In this document: positions 11,983 to 23,900 of the stretch, one piece after another
Position numbering within the stretch: position 1 is the stretch's first letter
How the letters are laid out: each line of letters starts with the position of its first letter
Assembly (NCBI GenBank): GCA_000711775.1
Contig: ARYC01000048.1
Location: 248,001 to 312,000 of the forward strand
DNA: 64,000 nt
Direction: 5' to 3'
Origin: Oxytricha trifallax
Taxonomy: Eukaryota; Ciliophora; Spirotrichea; Sporadotrichida; Oxytrichidae
Notes under the pieces: model-generated
Told to the model about the DNA's origin: nothing
Databases searched by the model: none
The model's input: only the letters and a program-made list of their open reading frames with translations
Made by a program: the position numbers and the translations under genes

Positions 11983-14900
11983 ATGGAAAGTTTATAAGCA
12001 AACTTTTTAGTTTGCAGATCTTGTAAATAAAGATACAATTTGACAAATAGAAAGGCAATGAACTCATTAGAATATTTATATAAATAATAAAAAATTAAAA
12101 TATTTTTTATTTATTTAGAATGCCTTCATAAAGCATGCTTGAACTGCATAGAGACTAAATTTCAAAGAATTGAGGGTGGGATAGTATGTTATTAATGCTA
12201 AGGAATTAAAAATTTAAATTAAATAGACAAATTATTTATATATAAATCACTCATATTGAAAAATACAAATAAGACCCTGAGGTTAATTAAGCTCTTTCAG
12301 CTTTCTCTTTGTTGCCGATTATTAAAATTATATTTACTTAAAATAAATTTAGATTTATAAATTATTTGTGACAACCATCCAAATTTATCAGCGGATGTTC
12401 TATGTTTGTAGTGTGATGTACTATCATGCAAAAAATGTGCAAAGAATTAAACTATTATAAAAAAAAGACTCATCACGAAGGACATAGACTCAATCAAGAA
12501 AAGTTAACTCCAGAAATTTTAAGTGAATATCTCATAAATGCAGCAGGGATGCTAGAGCAACAAATATTCTCAATTTAATTTTAAATATTGTAATTTCTAA
12601 ATTAATATGATTTTTATTATATTAAATTTTTGGTTTCTTTTGTCATGATAATTTTTTATAAATAATTATCAAATAACATAATAAGAGAAATTTCCAATAT
12701 ATAAATTTATTCAATTTAAGAACTACTAAGGAAAATAAATGATATTCAAGAAAATGAAACTGAAATCCTAAGTTCAGAGTTTCTCATTTTATAATTAATT
12801 TTGTAGAATTATTTTATAATGCTTTAAGGGAGATTAAAATTGGACTTTTGCAGCTACTAGTGTAATTAGAAAGTTTCAATATTTGAAATATGATCCATTT
12901 AACCAATCTATTCAAAGAAATTAATCTATATAGTGAAAAAATAGCTTTCAGCACAGTGCTCATACTAATTTTCATCGTCTTTAGTTTGCAGGGAAATATG
13001 CCAGAACTCCCTGTGCGATTAAACAATTCTGAACGCCACTTCTTCGTGTGTCTTTTCATCTTCACTGTACTGACTGATTTTCTTTATGAGTGCTTGTAGT
13101 TTAGGTAAAACTTCATATCATTAGACTTATTTAATTGCTTGCTGATATGGGAAACCCAGAAGGATTCTATTCTAGAGTTTTCTAATGCAAGGTATTTGTC
13201 TAATTTTTTTCCCAATAAATAGTTTTAAATCTGAGAAAAGAGCGGTCTGACTCTTTTCTCATAACCTATCCTTGATGCACTCAGACCCAAGTTGCAAGAA
13301 TAGGTGCATCACTCAGTTTTGATGCGATATTGATGATCAAGAATCGACGGTTTTTATTGGTATAGTCTCCCTATACTTTGCATGTCAAACTTTAAGGATG
13401 TTCTCAGATCCGGGATTAACCTAATAAATGCAGAAGGCTTTCTCGGTTAAGAACTATTTTTATTGATGTCAAATACCTCCTAACATACAAATTAATGATA
13501 AAAATGTTAATAGTTATAAATTTAAAATATTTTAAGCCCTTAAACTATAGTTAAGGTAAAAATTTTAGAATTGAGAATAAAATAAATATTCAAATACATT
13601 TGCTTGATTTTGAATTTATATAAGAGACCTAACCTCTTCAAGAAAGTAAAGTAAACCGAAAAACCCTAATTTAAGTGATATTATTATTCTGGTAATAGTT
13701 GTTTAGTTTCATAAAACTTATTATTGAACAAGAATTAGGGAATCATTACTAATGTTAACTATTTCTTATACTGAATGAAACTCCTTAGTATACATCAAAA
13801 TAAAGCTAACTCGTACTACTTCATCTAGGTTTGCAAATTCCTAATAGTCATATTTGTACTCCAAATTGTTCCCATGAAAAGACCTATCTTTGCTCAAGCC
13901 TATAGTAGCTGAATGTCCGAGGGCTGTCCTAAAATCTGCACATTTCATTGTAAAATTTTATTCTCGTATCGATGAGTCTTAATTAATTCTTTTTATTTTG
14001 ATTAAGTTAATTAAGAATTCTTAAATTATTTTTTGACTTTTTCCTAGATCTTGTCAAGTTAACTTTATGATCTATATTTAATTCCCACATTCTTGACCCT
14101 CAGTGAATTGTTGATTAAGTTGATCACTGCTGACTGGAAATCTGCTGTCTCTGAGGGACTGTCGTGTGAGTGGATATTATGAGAGTAATTATGAAGCAAA
14201 AAAAGAATTATTCCCTTAATTTTGTGTATAAGAGCGCTTTTTTTAAATTAATATTGAATTAAGCGCTAATTAAGACTATTTAATAATTATTTAAGTTTAA
14301 ATAAAGTATTTTTGCCGCCACATTAAAACATAAAACCTTTACACGATGTTGAACTTTTAAGAAGTAAACTATACTAAGACTCTATTAAAGATATTGAGTC
14401 TTAATAATTAAAACAAATTGATACTCTAATTGATGAAAAGACAGGATACCACCAATTGGACACTCCAGCATTTTAAATGGACTCGTAAGATAATAAAGTC
14501 GATCTCTTGAACAGCAAGCGAAGAGGCCGCAAGTCTATATATGAGGGGGCTGAGCACCCTGAACTTATAGATAGAGCAAAACTAATCCTACCTATGACAA
14601 ATTATGACATCGATTAGTTGCTCGAACTAGACGAGTTCAAGATTTTAAGGAACTCAAAAGACCTACCTAGGTTCATAAGCAAGTTCATATTAAATAAGAC
14701 GTCCAAGAACCACTCTAAATCGATGAAAGCAAAGTCTTTAAAGGGCTTTGATAGTCCTCATAGAGTTGCTATTGACTACAGTCAAATGGGACACCATGTT
14801 CCTAGGAATTAACAGGGCACGAAGCACGTGCTCAATGCTTAGTCCTCACTTACTCCACAAGCAAACTATGGTGCTAAAATCTAATCTGAGATTACTTCTA

Positions 14901-17900
14901 ATTACCTCAGGTAATATATGCTACTTAAGCCATAGGAGCGATATGAATTCCTAGAAAAGATATGCGAGAGGAACAGCCAAAGTCTACTAGAATTTTTGAT
15001 TAACTTAAAAATTACTTGCTCTTCCAATTTTTATGACGGCATGTTCGGACTTATCCATGAGCTTAAACTAAGTTCAAAAGTAGATCTTCAAATAAAGACT
15101 CGCATCTTTGTGTAATCCCTTTTATACTACAGAAATGAAATTATTAAAATAGACGAAGATCTATTTAAAAATTCCATGACTCTTCTTGCATAAAGGCCAA
15201 ACTCAGAGCAAACCTTGGGCTTGGCTAACTATATCTTTATCAATGAAGTGGAAGAGTTTTCCAAGCTATAAGAAGAGCTTGTGTTGTTGGACAGTAAGAA
15301 CATTGGAATCATTCCACTTATGGGTGGCACTTTTGCTCAGTTCAAAATTGATCCTCAAGTAATCAGACTTCTCCCAAATACCTTGCAATGTTTGAACAAA
15401 CCATTCATTCAAATACTGAAGCAAAATCATGGGCTGCGCTTGATCAGAGAGATCCCAATCAATGTAGTTGGAGACTTTCACCAAATATGTGCACTCAGCT
15501 AGTCAAAAAACTATCATGATTTAGATAAAATGATAAGCCATATCAGCGATATATTCATTAAAAAATGGGATTATCTTGAATAAACTGATTTCTCATTGTT
15601 AATTGCTTAATTTTCGGTAGAGCTCAAGGAAAGAAATCAAAACTGGATTGGGAAACACCAAGAAATTATAAAAGTCATGGAATAGATTGCCTTTGTACAA
15701 CTTGAAAAGGGTATTAAGAGTAGGCCCGATATAATAGCTGATCTTATAAGTGGCAACAGCAGTTCTTTGCACACACTCTTAAAGAATCCCAAGAAGGTTG
15801 ACGACCTAACTGGGTAGTAATTTTATAAAATGGTTGGAAAGTTTAAGAAGATGAACAAAAACAATGATTAAGTCTATCAGTATTGTTGCCACTTATAAGA
15901 GAATTAAACTTCTAAGTAGCAATAACTTCAAAATTAGAAGATGTTTTGGGGTTTTAGTTTTTAGCCCTGTAAAAATTCTGTATTAACTTCGCCCTTTGGG
16001 GTTGTAGACCGTATTAGTTCTTGAACTTCGGGATTGGGAACGGAAAGACCCTATTGTGCGCTTCTATTGCAGTTCTTTTGACACTTGAAAGATAAAAGAG
16101 TACAATAATTCTTGGGAAAAATGACTACCTAGTATTGCGGGATGAAAAGTGATTTTAATCAATCATTAAAAAAAGTGGTTTAAATACAAACTATAATTAG
16201 TTTGAAGCAAAGCTAGGGGTTTACTATATGACTCATAAGTATTTCGAAGCTCTGCAAGATGATGAAAGTTACTAATAGCTTATAAATTCCAGCTCTATAG
16301 TTATCGACGAGTATGATTGGTTGATGTTTGAAGGAACTCCATAATAAATGATCTAATCGATCGTAGCTTAAGCAAGCAAGTTTAGTGATAGGCTTGAGTG
16401 GCTCTAACCTAACTCAAAAAGAGGAAACATGCCTCGAGACCGCATTTGAGATTAAAGAAGTCAAATTCCCTTCGTTAAGTTCACTTAAAAGTGACAGAAA
16501 AATTCACATTTAAGATATGCTATTTTCATAATCTTAGCAAGAGTACTGCAAGCATCTATACGAGGTATGCATGAAACAGACTTTACTAACTCCAGTTATA
16601 ATCGTTGCTTCATCTACTTATGCTCTGACAGAGTCATATTTCAGGAAATTTAAAGAACTTCAGTTTTTTAGCATGAAAGGCATTAAGGGGTCTAAGGCAG
16701 ATGCCTATTTGGAAGAGAAGTTCAATATTAAAAACAACAATAAGAGGTATGGGGTATTCTTCATAACTGAGCTACAAGGAAGAGGGATGGATTTCCATTC
16801 GTCTAGGGAAATTGAAGAAAATGGCGGCTTGTATCTCATTATTTGAGATATCTTTTCCAAAAGGTCCACCCAACAAATTATCGTAAGAGTTGGAAGGCTT
16901 GAAAATAAAGGACAATGGAGACATATTATCTGGATAAACGGTTGTCAGGATACAGTGGAGCAAGCAATTTAGTTCAGGTAAGAGTTCCTAGAGAATGAAA
17001 CGCATATTAGATTTTCTAAACTCCAGACTATACTTTCATAGAAGTACGGGTTGGCTGGAAAGATATAATCAACAAAACAAAACAGCTTAGAACTTGAGCT
17101 TCATTCAGAGTAGCTGGAAGAACCCAACGAGAAATAAGCGCCTTTGAGGATGAATATGTTAACGAGAAGTTACCCTTATTGAAGAGAGAAATGAAAAGGG
17201 TAGTAATCAGTAAGATTATATAAGCCCAATAAATTCAAGTGAAAAGAAATGCACTTTGCCAATAACTCCATCAGGTATTAGTGAGAGGGAAGATGCTTAG
17301 ATGGTCAAAGAGAAAACTTCGGTTGGTTCTCTTATCTCTGCAAAATCTTAAGGGAGCTAAAAATTTTGTTCCTCTCATGAAAATGATGCTAATAGAGCCT
17401 TGAGTGCAAAAACTTAAATACCTAACAGTAAAAGAGGGAATAAGGAAAAAGAGAAGAACCATAATCGAGAAAAGAAAAATGCTTAACAACTGATTAAGGT
17501 GCCTGCTACTAAAGGAAAGAGGATTGAGCACATCACTCACAAAATGGACTAATCAAGCCATTCCATATAACCTTCTGCAAAAACAAACACAAATCTTCTT
17601 TCCAAAAGAGTCACAAGAAATTCTCTAAGGAGTATATGAATGACGAGACAAGTTGCGAACATATTAACATACTTGGAAAAGTTAACAAGGGTATATATTT
17701 TATGTTTGATTTTAAATTAATCATTTAATAATTCTTCAACCCACTCTTTTCCCATCAATTCTTCATTATAAGTTATTATTCATATCATTGAAGGGGGGTA
17801 GTTGCATCATCGGATTTCCATCTTCATTTATGATACCAGCTTAATGCAAGTTCATAACGAGAGTCTTGTAATCGTTGAGCTCTTCTAGCTAATCTTGTAA

Positions 17901-20900
17901 TTATCCCAATTCTTGTCGCACTCTTTTATTCTGCTGTAAATACTTCTATTTACTTTAATTCAACTAGACTTCTTCATTCTTAACCTCTTCAATGTCTTTT
18001 TATCGTCTTTTTCTTTAGGAAGAAGGCTTGAGCAGAAATGCAGATCTTCCCTTTTAAGCTATGTAAATGTATTAAAATGCCTAATCTTACTACTATAATT
18101 GAGCGAATTATTGAGTGCTTGGACGAACTCTGGCCTCATTCCCACAATCATATTTTGAGATTTGTTCAGGCGATCTCTTCTGCCTTCTTTTGCCTTTTAA
18201 ACCATAAGAGATGTCCCTTAGGGATCAATAGTCATTATAACATCGCAAATCCACTGCTTGTCCAAGTGCAACCAATCGCACTGATCTGGTAGGAACGTCA
18301 GGGCTTGCATATTTTGCTAAGCAAACTCAATAAAATTGTCTGCCGTCAGACCTTCAATTTATGGTATGGCAGTTATTATTGTTTCGTTTCTTTTGAGGTA
18401 CTATAAATTTTAAACAGTAGTATTTTACATTTTTCTCTCCATTTATGATGGCCTTCAGAAAATAGACATTCGTACAGGTCAATTTTGGAAGGTAGGCATT
18501 GCACTCCTAGGTTAGAAACTCGTATAGCTCCTTTTTACTTCCAATCTTTTATCTGATTTGGTTAACATTAACTTCTGTCAAATCTACTCTGCGTTCCATA
18601 CTCAAGTCAAGGTTGTCGTTTGTTTTAAATGATTATTTAAATTTAATTAGTTATCAATTATATATTAAATAACTAAAATCAAATAGGGAGTATTTGGTAT
18701 TAAGAATAACTTTTGCGAAAACATAATTTTCTATAGAGTATTTACTTCCTGCTAAACTTTTATATCCACAAACATAGATGAATCAAATAAGAAACTTAAA
18801 AACGAAAATCACTGACTTCTTTTCTAGGAAGTATAAATATAAAGAAGATGAAAAAGAGATGGAGGAGTCATCGCCAGATGAAGATGAGAATGAATTTAGA
18901 AATAAATTTGAAGCTCAAGTATACCTAATATCAAATTTACTTAGTTGTTCTACTATTGAAGGTTAATACATAACAATTATATAACTTACACAACAAGAAA
19001 TTGATGAACTTGAAAAGAAAGTATCACAGGAAATCTTTAAATAGTAGCTACACTATTAAATTTAGGATCCTAGAAAACTTATAGATAAAAAAACCATTTC
19101 ACAATAAAACTAGGATATCAATAAGTTTGAAAATAGAATGTTAACAGTGCTTAAAGCAATTGCTATAGTAAAATGATACAAAGGAACTAATTTCAATCTA
19201 GAAATGTAACTTATCAACAATTATAAACAACGAGAAAGCTTAAATTAATGTATGAAGGATACTTTAGATAATCAGGTTACATCTTTGATTAGTAGTCTGC
19301 AGGTCAGTTGTAACCCTAAAAGATCTGACTTATACTTTAAGAACTATAAAAGTAAAATAAATAGTAAGAAACAGCATAGCTCTAAATTGAAATAGAAGGT
19401 TAATAATCTAATTAATAATCATAATGTTCCTCTTGTTACGCTTAGTAAAAGATTTAACTTAAGCTATACATAGTTGAAAAAGTTAAATCAATAACAAAAT
19501 GAACACCAAAGTGAAAAGGAGGTAACAAAGCCAAGGCCAAGGCTAAGAATAGGGCAGACAGTAATTAACGCTATCAAATTGTATATGGATGCAAATGAAA
19601 GTATTGAAAGCTGTAAGGACGTCCAAAATTTTGTCAAGCTAAATACTAACAAAACTGTGTCTATCTCGTTCATTAGAACCTACTTGAAAACTTACGCACA
19701 ATATAGCTTCAGGAATTAATATTACTTGAGTCCAAGAGTTAATGCAGTAAAATCAAAATTACAACGACAGATTGCTGCTTTCTAACACATACAAAATCTT
19801 TTTGATGAAAAGACAATTATAAATATTGACGAAAGTCTCATTAGATATAGCATTAATAGGAAAAAAACATGGAAATAAAAAGCATCCCTCAATCATAGTA
19901 CAGAGTCTAAAAGATTTGATTCCATTAGTATCTTAGCAGGTTTATCAAGCAAAAATACAGCCTATTATGTAATAAGTAAAGGAAAAACTACTAGCTAGAC
20001 TGTTTATTATTTTATTCTACAAATAGTCCAGAAGCTTGAAAGCGAAAACTAAAACTGGCGTGCTTCTACAGTGCTAATGCTCGATAATGCATCATATCAT
20101 AGGAGCGAATTTTTAATGAGGAAGATTAGGTAGTTAAACATTCCTATTATGTTTTTAGGACCCTATCATTTTAAACTTGCTCCGGTGGAGAGGTTTTTTG
20201 CTATTGTAAAAAGATAAAACCTACTGGCATCCTTATAAACTGATAAAACTTTGGAATCAATATAGATTGAAAAGAAAATAAATAGAAAAAGAGTAACTTT
20301 GTAATTGCTTACCTAAATTGGATAAAAAATATCGGAAGTAAATTTCTTATGGGCAGAGTCATGCTTTATAGATTCTGTCACCTAAGCCTTAAATGATATA
20401 TGCTTTGAAGATGTTTGAACTCCTTCAATAAAAATTTCATCTGAGGTTTAATTAAGCAGTAAAATAACTGAAAAATAACAAGGGGTTGAAAATTTAGTAG
20501 TTGATAAAAGAATCTAGACTATCATTTGCACTCTTATGGTAAGTCTAATATAAAATATTAACATTATTAAAATAGTATTTAGAATCTACTTAACCTATTG
20601 TACCCATCTTTAAGGATTCATAAATTTTATAACCTTTATAAATTTATTACACGATAAACATAAATAAGTTCAAACACGAACTTCATTATATTAAAAGTTT
20701 TTTAAAAAATTGTTTTCCTTAAATTTTTAACTATTATATTCTTTGACTAAACTTATTCTCTAAATATAATTTTTAAAACAAATTTTCAATGAGCATTTAA
20801 GCAAAAAAAACTCATAGCTTAATTTCTTTACATTATTAAATCAATGACTTTAAATCTAATTCTTTATTTCGGGAAGATAAATAAATATAAAAATGATACC

Positions 20901-23900
20901 CATAATATGATTTTAATAAAGCAAATTATTAAGTCAAACAAATTTTTTTTAAACATACTTATATAGTTTAATGGAATCAAAATAAATATCTTAAGAAAAT
21001 TATCTAAAACGGAATAAAATTTGTAAGTTTAAAATTTTGTTTAATGCAATATGATAATAACAAGCCTGATAATATTTAGAACTATTTAGCTGTTTTAATT
21101 TAACATAACTTTATTTAAGACTAATCATAAATTCATTAAAAACACCCCTTTATTCTAAGGGATATAATATATCAGCTTGGTTTATAAGCACTTAAAAACT
21201 TTTATAGTCATATTAATAATAAAAAGTTTTAAGAACTTTATTTAAAATCCTTCATTACATATATTGCTAAAATACAAACCTACTTGAAAATTATATGTGC
21301 GCTCATTATATGAGCGCTAAATATGGAAAAAAATACTTATATATTTATTTTAATATAATATAAATTTTACAATGATTATTTTAAATTTAGATAATTTAAG
21401 TTTAAAAAATATAAAACATAAGTATATTGATTGTTAAAATACTCAATACATTATAATAACTAAACAATTTATTTTATTTTTAATAGAATTTCCTTAAATA
21501 AGTCTTTTGTTCTTTTATAGAAGTTAAAATAAATAAGTTTAATAGAAGGGTATAGAAATATTTAGTGTAAAAGTTAATTTTTATTTTCTTTGAGTATAAT
21601 TTAAATTATTTTCATTTATACAATTTAAACTTTGCGTATAGGAATTAATCAGTCTGTATAAATAGGATAGTGCAATAAATATATTTGTTGTTATCCTATC
21701 AATAAAATAAAAAGAATAAAAATAGTGACTTATTTTTTATTGCCTACTATAGAATTTATGAATTTTAAATCATAATTATTTGTAAGTAAACTAAAATTTC
21801 AATCTACACTTTTTATTCATTTTTATAAGGCTTTTTTAATTTCTCCTAAATAAAATTGCTACCTTTATCAGCTTCCAAATTATTTTATATTAAATTTTTT
21901 ATCTTCCAAACAATTAAAAACCACTTTTGCTTATAAGAAATAAATTAATATATAAAATCCTTAGAGCTATTATTATTTGAGAAAAAGTTTAAAATCTAAA
22001 ACTATAACTCGTTTAATACAAAATAAATATCCGATTGTTTTAAAAGTTTAGAAATTAATAGTTTAAAATAATTGAACCATACAGTATTTTTTAAAGGCTG
22101 TTCGTATTTATTTATAATAGTAAAAATAAGAAAATCAATAAATTAGTTTTATAGCATACCAGCAGCATGAACTTTTTCTCAAATTAAATTAGCCAAAATC
22201 GTTCTCCTTAATAAAGAGTTTCTGGAAGACAAGCCCTAGTTTGTAGATATTGCATTGATTATGATTAGACAATTACTGAGAAGACTACAAAACACATGAG
22301 CCAGCATATCAAATCATCACACAAATACATATTGGAGGCTAAAGGGATTCTAGAAAACTTTAAAAGTTAGTAAATAAGAGACTACTATGTGAGCAACCAA
22401 GTATCTTGCGATTCACACTTTCAAAATAATAAAGCAATGACTTAATAAAACTAAAACTAAACTTCTCAATCACGATAAAAAGAACTCAATAACACTAATG
22501 AAGATGATACCTTGTTGTTTCAGCAAAAATTGATTGACAGTGAATTTAAAACAGTTTTCAATGTTAATAATGGTCCTAATGATGCTTAAATTTTGCCTAG
22601 AAACGATGAGTATATTTAAGATTTGAATCAAAGAATTACCTAGCTGGAAGATTAGATTCTAAATAAAAACAAGCTAAACCACCACTTACTCAAGTTTTCA
22701 TAGCTTATTGAGTCAAACAAAAGATCAAAAGATCACATTATTAGGTTCTTAAAATATCAAAATTTTAGCATGTAATAAATTCAAAGTCTAAAGAATTCCA
22801 GTAAATAACACATAAATACAATAGAATTTACAAGTGAAGCAATAGAAAAGGAATTAAATTCTATTTTTGACCAAGAAAAATTGAGCAAGATTGATAAGGA
22901 ATACTTCAGTTTAGAATTAATCAATAAATTAATATAGTTTTTCCTTGAAATTGTTGCTAAATTCTAAAACTATTTTGAAAGATTGTTGGATGGAAATCAA
23001 TAAAGTGTGGAATAAACTTTGTAGCAATGTGTCTTCATTAACACTGATTATATGATGAAATAATTAAATGACTCAGAAGAATTTAAAAAGAAAGTGGCAA
23101 ATTAGTACATGGACTCAATGAGAGATCTCAATATGATGAAAAGATTATGCAGCCAGTTGGAATTGAAATAATCTCCTATAGCCATTAATTGTGATGTTTT
23201 TTAGGACAATGTGTTGAGGACAATTGGAGAAACTCAGTAGTTTTTATTCAGAAAAAAGTTTGATGTTTTAGAGGTAGACTATCCATGGGCAATAAACTTT
23301 GAAACAAATACTGGCAGCAATTTTTTACCTTATGAAACAGAAGGAACAAAAAAGCTATTCAAGTTGGGAGTGGAAGACTTACAAGATAACGGATTTATAT
23401 TTATGTGGACTGTTAGCCAGAAGTTCGTGGATGCAATAGCCTTTTTGCTCTTCAAAGGGTACAGGTAATTAAATTTTAAATTTCTATAATTATTGTTTTT
23501 AGGATCGTAGATCAGGTTGTGTGGGTTAAGAAAGGCATTAAAGCAGAACTTAAAAATAGACAAGGGTACTACCTCAGACACAGCAAGGAAATATGCTTAG
23601 TTGGGCTGAAAGGCAAGGAGCCAGAGGGGACTGTCCATTTCAAGGTTAGCGATATTATTGAGAGCGTTCCAGGTGGGAACTCAGAAAAGCCTGTAGAGAT
23701 TAAGAAGATTATTGAAAGAATGGTACCCAATGGAATGTACTGTGAAATCTTTGGTAGGAAGAATAACTTAAGACATGGGTGGGTAACAATAGGTAATGAA
23801 TTGGGCTGAAGACAAAATCTATATTAATTTATCCGAATAAAATTTCATTTCAATTCTAAAATTTTTACCTTATAAAAAAATTCCTAATCTATTTAATTTT

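Noticed and set aside
12890..13099. Plus-strand 69-codon ORF
   Set aside because: It is the shadow of the minus-strand coding-like region, which has the better composition.
16150..16200. Intron removing the first TGA of the SecA-like motor
   Set aside because: The GTGATT...ATTAG interval is 52 nt and leaves the wrong frame.
19171..19204. GT-AG intron removing the TGA from the D34E transposase
   Set aside because: The 34-nt GTAAAA...CTAG interval would shift the frame into an early TGA, so it cannot be the explanation.
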